Assembly: GCA_903813345.2 (NCBI GenBank) | Contig: CAIIXF020000005.1 | Coordinates: 7,193,375-7,257,374, forward strand | Length of the DNA stretch: 64,000 nucleotides | From: Owenia fusiformis | Taxonomy: Eukaryota > Annelida > Polychaeta > Sabellida > Oweniidae | Reading direction: 5' to 3' | Shown here: positions 24,245-34,821 of the stretch, piece after piece | Layout: every line of letters begins with the position of its first letter | How positions within the stretch are numbered: position 1 is the stretch's first letter | Position numbers and translations under genes: made by a program | Notes under the pieces: model-generated | What the model was told of the DNA's origin: nothing | The model's input: the letters and a program-made list of their open reading frames with translations, nothing else | Databases searched by the model: none

Positions 24245-25773
24245 TTACTCGGCTTTATATTTTTTGGACAAATGGGTGAACTTCTTTATGATGAACTTGA
24301 TGAAGTAAATTATAATGCCACTGAAGGCACATGCAAGACCCACAAATAGTCCGATAACATCCAGCAACAAATATTGAAATATGTTCAAGTTGTTAGCGCC
24401 CTGTGATTGCAGGTGGGGTGCTCCTTTGTGACGTATAACATATTCAACCCAATATGCAACCTTGTCCTTTGGGCTAATAGGTTGACTATGATATATAGCA
24501 GCAGCATTCTTTGCGTTTTCCTTATAGCTGGTGTTATACAGAACCTCTGTCATCGCTGATTGAAGCAGTTCGCTTGTTAAGTCCCTCATATTGATGGTTT
24601 TGAGCGAACCAACACGATTGGCTAGTTTTTCACAGTTGTATAGTTGATCAGCTATAAATGGGATGCCAACACTTGGGACTGCACTGTTGAGGGCTTCAAA
24701 TGTTGCTGATACACCACAGTGTTGCACAAACAGTTTCACATTACTGTGTGCCAGTAAATCACTTTGTGGTATCCATTCACTGATGAATGTATTATCTCCA
24801 AGTTGTTTCGGTTTCGGCCCATCATAGCTCCAGATAACTGTTTGATTCATAGAGGCGAATGCTTCTGCAAAAACTTCTGCCATATCCATTGGTAATTTAC
24901 GAAATAATGATCCAAAACTTGCAACAATGACACCATGGTTGTTAGCTTTTTCAACAATGTCCCTAAATATTCCACTCAGAGGTTCAACTTTGTCCAGGAA
25001 GAAACCTTCCACAGATATTATGTGGGGCATGAACGGGGCAGGGTAATGAAGTGCATCATTTCTGTTCATCAGGACGAGAGATACAGTTTTAGGGAAGTCT
25101 ACGATATTATCACAAGCCTCAGTTTTTATGTGTTTATAGTTTAAGCAAACCTGTTTCACCTTTTCTTGCGCTGCAGCTGCATAGTATTGAAAACGAAGGA
25201 ATTCCCATGTGTTAGAAAATCGTTCCCATATATCCATTGTATCACTTAAATGAGAGTTTGTAAAGTCTGTTGGTATATATGATGGGTTGATAGGGTATAT
25301 GAAATCATGCGCCATTGGTCCCCAGTTAGAATACGCAATAACTGGAACATTGAAGTGGCCACCTAGGACCCTGCCAAAGTAATTATTAGCATCAGCAATG
25401 ATCACATCAAATGATTGCTCAGACAATTTTCTCCATGTGTCCATATCTCAAATGACATTATTTAACATTTCTGGGTAAATGTGCGGCCAAAACATCCTAA
25501 CGGCATCAGACCATGCTAAACCTATGAATGAGTTTACCCAGTCCATGTTATCTGTTGCTTGTGCTTTCTCAGGATCTACTGGTGGAACGTCGTATGTTAT
25601 CACATTGAATCTGTTAACAGTGTCCGCCATGTTCTTCCCAGTTAACTTGAACAGTTTCATGTTATGGAGGTCACTGTTGTAAAGGAAGTAAATCTCATGT
25701 CCTCTTTGCTGGAGAATATCTCCCAATTTGATCATGTTTGATACACGACTGTTATATCCTACGTCCACGGGAG
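24245..25773 (-). pseudogene. UDP-glucuronosyltransferase-like gene with an in-frame stop
   Basis: A continuous minus-strand frame of about 507 codons is broken only by one TGA at 25448-25450 (…MLNNVI-stop-DMDTW…). It starts at 25773 after an AG, with PVDVGYNSRVSNMIKLGDIL, the usual start of the mature N-terminal domain. The preceding signal-peptide exon is not seen. The C-terminal half carries WIPQSDLLAHSNVKLFVQHC and the donor-binding signature ending PFIADQLYNCEKLANRVG. A membrane span (LLLDVIGLFVGLACAFSGII region) and a lysine-rich tail ending KKYKAE follow, as in ER-anchored UGTs. The usual HGG of the signature reads HCG. UGTs transfer sugar from UDP-sugars to small lipophilic compounds. 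The stop and missing first exon suggest a recent pseudogene. A sequencing or assembly error, or an upstream exon outside the recognisable region, cannot be excluded. Confidence 0.85.
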
Positions 25774-26220
25774 CTATTCATGCCTGTAGCGACCGGGGGT
25801 TCGAGGGGTTCGTGCGAACCCCCGGTCAAAATTTCCCAAAGATTTCCCGGGAGTCATTTTTAACAGGAATTCATAAATTCAACGATCCATCGCGTGTTCG
25901 TGTTTTTAGACAGATGGTCCCGTTCGTATTTTTAACGTGATATTTTCCGATTATGCATCGTTGTTCATCGGTAATTTCCGTATAGCCCACGTAATCGAAT
26001 TTAGGCCGTTTGATTGGTTTAGAGTTAGACCGGCGCCATATTTATTATTTACTAAAAGTTTTGTCGAAGAATTATACGACCATAGCTATACAATAAGTTA
26101 AGAAAGATATTTGAACTTAGAAGCAGTCTGTACGCTCTCGAATTTTATCTCTTTAGCTCATAGATCGTTCGCTATTGAGCTTTCAAGTTCTCGTAAGGAG
26201 GTATATCCAGAATTATGGCA
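25774..26220. other. 5' flank of the glucuronosyltransferase with a perfect GC-rich hairpin
   Basis: GACCGGGGGTTCG (25791-25803) and CGAACCCCCGGTC (25815-25827) form a perfect 13-bp stem with an 11-nt loop, 18 bp upstream of the exon boundary. The rest is unassigned. The GC-rich hairpin looks like a transposon end and may mark the break that removed the first exon. Confidence 0.6.
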
Positions 26221-26229
26221 ATGTCTATA

Positions 26230-27680
26230 CTTTCTATAAGCTTACATTGTCTATACTTTCTATACTTTCGATCTGCTTTTTCATACTATCTGCCTTCGAC
26301 GTTTCTATACTTTCTATACTTTCGAACTGCTTTTTCATTCCATCTGCCTTTGACAAGTCAGATGTCTATAGTTTCTATACTTTCGAAATGTCCTTTCATA
26401 CTAACTGCCTTTGACAAAGCAGATGTCTATAGTTTCTATACTTTCTATACTTTCGATCTGCTTTTTCCTATAACTGTCTTAGACAAATCAGATGTCTATA
26501 GTTTCTATAGATTCTATACTTTCTATCTGCTATTTCCCAGAACTGTCTTCGACATATCAGATGTCTATACTTTCTATACTTTCGATCTGCTTTTTCCCAT
26601 AACTGTCTTCGACAAATCAGATGTCTACAGTTTCTATACTTTCTATCTGCTTTTCCCAAAAATGTCTTTGACAAATTAGATGTCTATAGTTTCTATACTT
26701 TCTATCTGCTATTTCCCAGAACTATATTCGACATATCAGATGCATTCGATCTGCTTTTTCCCAGAAATGTCTAAAGTTTCTATACTTTCCATACTTTCGA
26801 TCTGCTTTTCCCCATAACTGTCTTCGACAAATCAGATGTCTATAGTTTCTATACTTTCTATACTTTCGATATGCTTTTTCATTCCATCTGCCTTTGACAA
26901 GTCAGATGTCTATAGTTTCTATACTTTCGAAATGTCCTTTCATACTAACTGCCTTTGACAAAGCAGATGTCTATAGTTTCTATACTTTCTATACTTTCGA
27001 TCTGCTTTTTCCTATAACTGTCTTAGACAAATCAGATGTCTATAGTTTCTATAGATTCTATACTTTCTATCTGCTATTTCCCAGAACTGTCTTCGACATA
27101 TCAGATGTCTATACTTTCTATACTTTCGATCTGCTTTTTCCCATAACTGTCTTCGACAAATCAGATGTCTACAGTTTCTATACTTTCTATCTGCTTTTCC
27201 CAAAAATGTCTTTGACAAATTAGATGTCTATAGTTTCTATACTTTCTATCTGCTATTTCCCAGAACTATATTCGACATATCAGATGCATTCGATCTGCTT
27301 TTTCCCAGAAATGTCTAAAGTTTCTATACTTTCCATACTTTCGATCTGCTTTTCCCCATAACTGTCTTCGACAAATCAGATGTCTATAGTTTCTATACTT
27401 TCTATACTTTCGATATGCTTTTCCCCATAACTGTCTTCTTTATTTACAAAATCGAAAGTGACCAAGAAACTTATGACGTCACATATTGTTTTACAATGTA
27501 TAGAAAGTATCGAAAGTATCAGAAGTATCGAAAGTATAGACATAGGGAATTCACCAAAATCAAAAGTATAGACAGTATAGAAAGTATAGACATGTATAGA
27601 CTTTAGAGAGTCCAATCATCTAAGACTGAAAAAAGTATCATTTAAAAAAAGCAGTTTGAAAGTATAGAAAGTATAGAATA
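26230..27680. repeat. TTTCTATACTTTCGATCTGC minisatellite with a 544-bp higher-order unit
   Basis: Irregular 50-75-bp units combine (T)CTATACTTT, CGATCTGCTTTTTCCCA and CTGTCTTCGACAAATCAGATG. The segment from about 26.33 to 26.87 kb recurs 544 bp later (about 26.87-27.41 kb) with no difference noticed. From about 27.50 kb the same words reappear inverted (AAAGTATAGAAAGTATAGA). Open frames here are repeat artefacts. Confidence 0.9.
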
Positions 27681-27733
27681 TGCCATAATTTTGGATATAC
27701 ATGCTCGTAAGAGACAGATTTTTGAATTTTTTA

Positions 27734-28166
27734 TCTTTAATTTTAAGGTCAGGGTGCATGATGGGAAATTTTCTGCATTCCTCAATTGAGTCACATGTTA
27801 TTTTTCAAACAAGAATCACTCCTTCCCCACATTGTCTATATCTTCCAGTTTTGCACAAAGAGTGCACTTATGTGCCTAGAAAAGATTTGTGAGAAGGATG
27901 TTTTGATAAAGTGTATAAAAAACAAGAAAATTCAGTGAAAAAAAACAGAAAATTTTCAGAAATTTTTTTCACTGAGTTTTCTCATTTTTATACATTTTAC
28001 AAAACAAACCTTCTCACAAGGCTTTTCTAGGCACATAAGTGCACTCTTTGTGCAAACTTGGAAGATGTAGACAATGTGGGGAAGGAATTATTCTTGTTTG
28101 AAAAATAACATGTGACTCAATTGAGGAATGCAGAACATTTCCCAACATGCACCCTGTCCTTAAATT
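27734..28166. mobile_element. Foldback element with TTAA ends
   Basis: Left arm TTAAGGTCAGGGTGCATGAT and right arm ending CATGCACCCTGTCCTTAA pair over roughly 190 bp each, with a short A/T-rich centre near 27.95 kb. TTAA at both outer edges fits a piggyBac- or Kolobok-type target duplication. No coding content. Confidence 0.75.
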
Positions 28167-30322
28167 TTTATTTTTATAATTTTATTTTAATAATTTTCAT
28201 TCTCAATTGTGGCCAATCCATTAAAAATGTACGGGGTATGAATGCGAAATTCTGGGGGATGATCCTGAAGAGAAAAATTCTGGGGTATGGATGCAAAATT
28301 TTGAGGGGGATGTGGATGCAAAATTCTGAGGGGGGTATGGATGTGTATACACTTATATTAGTGCTGGTATATTTTTAGTAGAAGGTAAAATAAAATTTAT
28401 AACAAACTAAGCTTTTTATGTTACTTCATACACCTTAAGAGGCAAAATCAAAGCATGGGATATTTGAAGTGAAAAGGGAAGTGTGCGCCGCGCGTGCGCG
28501 CCAAAATTCACACAAAATTTTCAAAAAGTAGAACCCCACTTGAAAAATCCTGGCTACGGGCCTGCTATTAGAATGTTTGCTCCATTGCAGTATGCAAAAA
28601 CATGGAACAGAAATAAAAAATACATTTTAGTCATGTTCTGACTTTTTATAATGGTTTACTTCTTTGCCAGTATGATTCAATATTTTATTTGCTCTTAACA
28701 CTGTTATTGGACCCCATTTTTTAGGTTTATAGTTATTTATTACAACTGCTTAAATATTCATACAGCTGAATAAGAGCAGCAGACACTTTACGGTGAACTT
28801 TTGACCTTTAATGAGAGGTTTATGGTTAGTAGAGGGAATCACTCTTTAGCTGGTTTACATTTTGTGTAATAAAAAAGATGATTTATTTTTAGAACAAGAC
28901 AGAATAAAATACACTAAGGGAAGTCAGAAGACTTCTTGAATTAATGGCTAGAACTTTCTACTCAGAGTGCCAGTGTGAGTTAGCTTATTATGTCACCACC
29001 AAAAAGTGGTGACATATTGTAATGGTCTCCGTTTTTTGATGGCGGTTGGTGGTTGGCGTCTATAACAAATTCTTACAACTTCTAATAACTTAACAAATAC
29101 TGTCTAGACTGACTTCTATTTTTTTTCAAAATCATCTACAAGTTTTCAGAAGTTCAAATCTGACTTTATATTTAAGATTTGACCTTCAGTGACCTGAAAG
29201 GTCAAAAAGGTCTTTTTTCAACTTGCTTCAAATCGACAGATTTTTTTTCAAAATCATCTACAAGTTCTCAAAAGTTCAAATCTGATTTTAGATTTGAGAT
29301 TTCACGTTCAATGACCTTCTCAGGTTCAAAAAGGTCTTTTTTCAACTTGCTTCAAATTGACCGATTTATTTTTCCAAATCATCTACAAGTTCTCAGAAAT
29401 TCAAATCTGACTTAAGATTGAACTCATGATATTATGAGCAACTAGGTGGTGACATTTTGTCATGTTAATGCCTTGTTCTAAGTTACCACCAGAAGCACGG
29501 AGGGGGAGTAGGCGATTTCTGCAAGAAAAGACTAGTCTCGGTTTAGAGAACAAAGTTCATCAGTCTACTGCATGTTACGCCTGCTTTGGACAATTTCGAT
29601 ATTTTTACATCTTGTAGATTTTAATGTCCTCTTTTGAATATCCATAATTTAATTTGGGTGACATTTCTATATTTTTCATAAAATAATTATTAGCCTAGAA
29701 GACTGTTCTTCAAACCAAGACTTGTCCTTTCAACAAATCTGGAAGATTTATTTTTTCAAGAGAAAGTTTACTTCTGAATTGCAAAATGAATAGGTGCACA
29801 TTATGTAAGGGATAAACAATGAGTCTTGGGTATGAATCTTTTACTCAAAATAACTCATTAACTAATTCCATGTTTTTCAACCTTTTTGGGGTATTACTGG
29901 GCCTTTTATTTAAATTTTAGGCCAGATAATCAAGAAATGGGCCTTAAATTCTCAAATTTGGGCCCACTTTTTTCAGACATTTTTCAGACTTATGTTATGC
30001 CCCGGTGGTGGGCCGAGAAAAACAATAGGGCCCAAAACTTTTAGTGGCCCAATTAGTGAGCCTTTTTGGGCCATTACTGGGCCTATTTTTAAATTTTTGG
30101 CAAAATGATCAAGAAATTGGCCTTAAATTATCAAAATTTGGGCCTGCTTTTTCAGATATTTTTCAGACTTATATTATGCCCCCCCCCCCTCCCCCTTGTT
30201 GGCTCCCAGATCCACCCCTGCCTTGTACAGGGGTCAAGAAAACAAATAATGAAATTAGCAAAAACAGTTTCATTCATGTATACATATTATTTTAACATTA
30301 TTTTTATCCCAATATTTTTCAG
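28167..30322. other. Region before the first visible IP3 receptor exon
   Basis: No gene was recognised. It holds GGGGGTATGGATGCAAAATT-type short repeats (28.23-28.34 kb) and a half copy of a GGCTACGGGCCTG-ended repeat (about 28.55 kb). A TGTCACCACC repeat lies at 28988-29475 and a TTTTTGGGCC-type repeat at 29.88-30.22 kb. No exon for the next upstream part of the receptor was found. Confidence 0.6.
28988..29475 (+). repeat. TGTCACCACC repeat, long form
   Basis: Left hairpin TATGTCACCACCAAAAAGTG, TGGCGTCTATAACAA, two internal TCAAATCTGA...GACCTTCA blocks of about 110 bp, and the right end GGTGGTGACATTTTGTCATG. Same family as the compact copies, with an extra tandem middle. Confidence 0.8.
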
Positions 30323-30391
30323 GGAGAGAACAAAGAGAAGAAGGGAAACAAAGAGAAAACCACAACTGTTCAGAAGCCTCCTGGGGGTGTA
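30323..30391 (+). CDS. ITPR: IP3 receptor exon 1 of window (Lys-rich linker)
   Basis: Acceptor TTTTTCAG, donor GTAAGT, 23 codons, phase 0 at both ends: GENKEKKGNKEKTTTVQKPP then GGV. It lies where family members have a variable Lys/Glu-rich linker before the NYK(V/Q)IK helix, so it may be spliced alternatively. Similarity is too low to be certain. Confidence 0.6.
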
Positions 30392-30672
30392 GTAAGTTCA
30401 TCAACTTTCCTTAATAGATAAGTCTTGCATCAAGCCCTTGTGTACCCCTCCACTTACACGCATACTTTCTACACTGGGCAAAGGAGCTAATATAGTTGGG
30501 GAAGGGGATATAAGCTTGGTGCAAGACTATTGATAAGTCAGATATAAGAATGGATATAAATATTAAGAATGATCTATATGCACTGTGGTGAAAAATGTAT
30601 AAGTTGTCAAAAATGTAGTGATCAAATCATATATCTGCTTGTTATTTCACCACCAGAAGTGACAGGTTGCTG

Positions 30673-30811
30673 TTATGTCACCACCAGAAGTGACATGTTG
30701 TTATAGTCTCCAATTTTTTTGTGGCCAGTTTTGGCAGTTAGTGTCTGTAACGGCAGTCAGTGTCTGTAACAAATGGCAGGTGGTGACATTTTGCATGTTA
30801 ATGCCTTGTCA
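30673..30811 (+). repeat. TGTCACCACC repeat in IP3 receptor intron 1
   Basis: TTATGTCACCACCAGAAGTG to GGTGGTGACATTTTGCATG and TTAATGCCTTG. A separate left-end fragment (TTATTTCACCACCAGAAGTG) lies just before it at 30641-30669. Confidence 0.75.
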
Positions 30812-30999
30812 ATATTGAAGTGATTATAGTGATGTCATCACATTGCAAGGGAAAAAAAACAACAAAGCTTTCAAATAAAGTCATCTATTGTCAAAACAAA
30901 AGTGTAAAAGCATGTAAATCAGTGGCCAAATTGAACACCCGAATGAACCATTGTGTCAAGTAATTGTAGCTTATCATGCATGTTTTCTTGTATTTATAG

Positions 31000-31083
31000 G
31001 GCTTAAACAAAGAGAAGGAGTCTGCTATTGACCTTGATCTTGGTCCTGCAATAGACTCTAAGAATTATAAAGTTATCAAAGAG
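31000..31083 (+). CDS. ITPR: IP3 receptor exon 2 of window
   Basis: 28 codons, phase 0, acceptor TATTTATAG, donor GTGAAT. Encodes GLNKEKESAIDLDLGPAIDS and KNYKVIKE. The DLDLGP-ID and NYK-I segments are typical of invertebrate IP3 receptors at this point. Confidence 0.85.
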
Positions 31084-31439
31084 GTGAATATTAAAAACCA
31101 ACAGGCTTAATTTGAAAAATATAACAGGCACAATATATACCCTGATAAAGTTTATTTGCATGTCAAACCCAAAGACAAACCCTTATGTCAAATATGAAAT
31201 ACATGTATAGTGTTGGTCTACTGTACCGGGCTCTCACCAATAGACTAGATTTGGAGAAAGGCTCATGCCAATAAAGTTGACCCTTCAATTATGGTGACAC
31301 ATCATTGGTCAGTTGCAATGAACAAAATCTAACATAGTCCGAGTTGACAATATTGTAAGACTCAAAGAAGGATACACATCATTTTAACAATCATAATGAA
31401 TAGAAAAAGATCAGCCTTCAGTGAAATATGTTAATTGAA

Positions 31440-31740
31440 TGTATGAATTATGTCATGATGTGGATTTTGTCATGTGGTATGTATGAATTTTGTCATGTGG
31501 TATGTATGAATTTTGTCATGTGGTATGTGGTATGGATGAATTTTGTTATGTGTTATGTATGAATTTTTGTCATGTGGTATGTATGAATTTTTGTCATGCG
31601 GTATGTATGAATTTTGTTATGCAGTATATATGAATAGTGTCATGTGGTATATGAATAGTGTCATGTGGTATATGAAAAGTGTCATGTGGTATATGATATA
31701 TTGTCATGTGGTATATGATATAGTGTCATGTGGTTAAGTG
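31440..31740 (+). repeat. GTCATGTGGTATGTATGAATTTT minisatellite
   Basis: About a dozen units of 20-26 bp in the intron between exons 2 and 3. The 3' units shorten to GTCATGTGGTATATGA. Open frames across it are repeat artefacts. Confidence 0.9.
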
Positions 31741-31882
31741 AGATGAGAGATGATGATCGGTGTCTGATGAGGATATTTTTCAACTCTGCACCATTCCATT
31801 GGATTTGTATGTATTTTCTGCTACTTTTCAATACCCTTATCGTAGTCTCTAATGAAATAATAGGCCTGATTTTTCCATTTAG

Positions 31883-32011
31883 ATTCTACAACGCCTGAAC
31901 AGACTGTGTGTTTCAAGTAGCAAAAAGCCCAAGAAGCATGAACAGAGGCTGCTGCGAAATATGGGGGCACATGTCGTTGTACTAGAGCTATTACAAATAC
32001 CCTATGAAAAG
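31883..32011 (+). CDS. ITPR: IP3 receptor exon 3 of window
   Basis: 43 codons, phase 0 at both ends, acceptor TTCCATTTAG, donor GTATGA. Encodes [20 protein letters not shown], then [20 protein letters not shown] and YEK. The QRLLRN(M/V)G...VVL-LLQ-PY core is one of the most conserved helices of the family's second RIH domain. Confidence 0.97.
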
Positions 32012-32614
32012 GTATGATTTTAATTATTTATATTTATTTGTATTGTACTTTCATTTACATAAAATATATCACCAAAAAATCAAATCAATAATTGTCATTA
32101 TTGACAAAACAGACTTTGGAAATACAAATAATTTTATTTGAAAATGTTTTTTTTTTTTTTTTGCCAGTCTGTTAATACCTCTGTTGGATTTAAGATATGA
32201 GACAATGATAGTCATGATGACATTATTACTAATGGAAAGGGTGGAATGAATGAAACGATGAACTTGTACCTAATATACATGTATGTAGACTCACTGATGC
32301 CTTGAACAGGGGTCACAAGGTTTCATGCTCTACCCACCTTAATGTCTGATATTGATGATTTTTCATGTTACAAATTCGATAGAAATTTTTCCAAAAGCAT
32401 AACCTAATGTAACTTGAACATGAGTATCACAATTTATGCTTATCATTTTAGAGTGATTTTATGTTTCACATATCAGAGTAAGTTTTTCTAGAAACATAGC
32501 AAATTGTAACTTGGAAACGAGTTTCACATTTTCACATTTTAGGCTTCCCATTTCAGAGTGTAATAACATGATGTAACTTGGACATGAGTCACATTTTCAC
32601 ATTTTATGTTTCAG

Positions 32615-32740
32615 AGTGATGACATCAGGATGCATGAAGTGATGCGGCTTGCCCATGAGTTCCTTCAGAGTTTCTGTCTTGGAAATACTTCCAACCAAAC
32701 CCTGCTACACAAGAACCTTGACTTGTTTTTAAGCCCAGGG
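32615..32740 (+). CDS. ITPR: IP3 receptor exon 4 of window
   Basis: 42 codons, phase 0, acceptor ATGTTTCAG, donor GTAAGC. Encodes [20 protein letters not shown], then [20 protein letters not shown] and PG. It continues the armadillo-type helices of the regulatory domain. A 13.5-kb intron follows. Confidence 0.97.
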
Positions 32741-32791
32741 GTAAGCAATTAAAATATGCCTCAAGATTTTTCATTTTTCTTTGGTGTTTTT

Positions 32792-32932
32792 CATGTCACC
32801 ACCACATATTGTTGTAATCTCTTTTTTGTGGATGGTGTTGAGTGGCTGGTGCTTGGCATTTGACTGTTGGTGTTAGGCAGTTGGCATTTGTAACAAATGA
32901 CAGGTGGTGACATTTTGCATGTAAATGCCTTA
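32792..32932 (+). repeat. TGTCACCACC repeat just after IP3 receptor exon 4
   Basis: The left hairpin is shortened (CATGTCACCACCACATATTG). The right end is GGTGGTGACATTTTGCATG then TAAATGCC. It abuts the structured repeat that starts at 32933. Confidence 0.7.
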
Positions 32933-33322
32933 TTATCCCAACGAACGAAGTTCGGTAGGGATATAGTGAAGCCCTCTGTCCGTCAGTCCGTCAGTCTGTC
33001 AGTCTGTCAGTCCGTCAGTCAGTCAGTCCGTCCGTCCGTCCGTCTGTCCGTCCGGAAGATAACTCAAATATTAGTAGACGGATTTTCGATCCCTTCAAAG
33101 TATGGCTATATTATACTCAAATTGAAGGAATTTTGGAGTAGATCACAATTATGCTATTATTTTTCAGATTTGTACCTCAGAAAATTCAAAATGGCTGCTT
33201 TGCAGGAATTCGCAATTCTAAAATCTAAATTTTTCAATTTTAACCAAAGTAATGAGTATAATTGATTGGAATTCAGTAATTGATATTTTGTTCGTTGGGA
33301 TTTGCTACTCCGCGGAGTTGCC
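32933..33322 (+). repeat. Structured CCCAACGAAC...GTTCGTTGGG repeat, copy A
   Basis: Starts ATCCCAACGAACGAAGTTCG and ends GTTCGTTGGGATTTGCTACT followed by CCGCGGAGTTGCC. A TCCG/TCAG microsatellite (about 32979-33054) sits near the left end. Ends are complementary (CCCAACGAA with TTCGTTGGG), and the left GAAC/GTTC and right ACTCC/GGAGT pairs make local hairpins. The frame across it is not protein-like. Confidence 0.8.
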
Positions 33323-33881
33323 ATTATCTAGTTTTCTTAATTTTTCATACATAATCACATTCTTAACCACTCTCTCTTTTACTAGACATCAGATAATACA
33401 TGCATGAGGGTAGTTGTTGTTAGGTCTTTTACCATTTTTATCTCAAGTCTTGTAGCAAATATCTCATTCCTCTCTATCACCTTAACTCAGAGTGGGATCT
33501 CTCGTTGGTGTTTTAAAGGGTTCAACTATTTGAGTGAAGGGGCTCCACAAGGGGTTAAAGCAAGCTACATTGAAACATGTATTTTTAGAGTTGTCATATA
33601 TTGTGACAATGATTAATGATTTGTGTTTGGTTGATTTAGATGTAACACTAGATTATAATTACAATTTTCATAAAGGGTATTGGTTTAATAAGCAAATAGT
33701 ACTAGTATATAAATCACAAACCCTTGCATTTAGATTTGCTTATATTATCATCCATTTTATGTTTGTCTATACATTATTTACATAGATAACAAAAGTTATT
33801 TATTTCGTTATCTTGATTTCTTGTGTAAATCCTTCAGCAAGCTCCTGACATCAAAATGTCATGTTTTTAGAAATATTCTAT

Positions 33882-34168
33882 ATTTAGAGGTTATGTCACT
33901 ATCGTGGCATATATGCCTGAGGTCTCAGTGATATATGGCCCGACCTTGGGAGGGACATTGATCTCTGAGAACCGAGGGAATATGTGCCGCGATAGTGACA
34001 TAAACAATTTATAACATACCTATGATGATGTAGACTGGTCAGAGAGTACCGTTTTCTTATAGAATTGACAAACAAATGGTTTGAAAATGATTGAAATGAG
34101 TTTAGAAAAATTGCTCGCACAGTTTTATCTTAGATTGATTGGTTATGACGTCAGCGCCTTGACCAATC
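33882..34168. mobile_element. Partial TATTTAGAGGTTATG element
   Basis: Left-end copy of the element at 40577-41282, from TATTTAGAGGTTATGTCACT to GACCAATCAG. It carries the same CCAAT / TGACGTCA / CCAAT cluster (TGACGTCA at 34146-34153). The right half is missing. Confidence 0.75.
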
Positions 34169-34592
34169 AGTAAAGCCAAATAGCTGATTAAATCAAAGTT
34201 ATTTCAATAGAAAATTACATATTGTACAGAATTCAAATATGCCATCAAAATCAAATGTAAAAATGTTGATCTTTAGTGGTTAAAAATTCAAATCTCATTT
34301 CAAAGCTATTTAACAAATCCTCCATTGAAAAAGTAGAAGTCCCCATCAGGCCCATAGCTAAGGGCGTCTGGCCAAAAATTCTTTCAAATTCATGCAGTAT
34401 TTCAACCCCTGGAATTTTTGTGAGCCCTTTTAGCAAAAACAGGCTACAGCCCTTCCCTCATAAATTTTTATCATGTAACCTTAAAAACATAGTTTTTAGA
34501 ATTGCCATGAAAAGTTAACTGCCAAAACACTTTCATCCAAAGTGTCTGCCACATTTCAGAAAGATGAAAATGTTATCATTTATTAGATTTGG

Positions 34593-34790
34593 TATTATGC
34601 CCTGTGGGTATAATAGGACCTCTACCTGAGAAGGCGTTTCTAATATGGTGTATTTGTCATGTCATGGGAGTAGATTTTGAAAGAGAAACTACTACCTGGT
34701 TATTAATATCATGAAACGTTTACAACGATGAATGATTTTATTTGATATGTTTTGTATGTGGGATCTGCTACTCAGAGGAGTTGCTGTTTT
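34593..34790 (+). repeat. Diverged copy of the structured repeat
   Basis: Left end GGTATTATGCCCTGTGGGTA. Right end GTGGGATCTGCTACTCAGAG then GAGTTGC, keeping the ACTC/GAGT hairpin of the family. Microsatellite lost. Confidence 0.55.
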
Positions 34791-34821
34791 ACTTGTTCCT
34801 CATTGATTTAGAAAGCAATAC

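Noticed and set aside
25448-25450. Selenocysteine reading of the TGA in the glucuronosyltransferase
   Set aside because: The family has no selenoproteins, the site is not catalytic, and no SECIS-like element was evident.
25791-25827. tRNA gene (GGGTTCGA and hairpin)
   Set aside because: Only one stem is present; no acceptor, D or anticodon arms can be folded around it.
26215-27223. Plus- and minus-strand proteins of 68-154 residues
   Set aside because: Translations of the TTTCTATACTTTC minisatellite, duplicated with the 544-bp block.
34251-34518. Small opposite-strand frames near 34.3 kb
   Set aside because: Overlapping frames on both strands in AT-rich intron DNA; no family resemblance.
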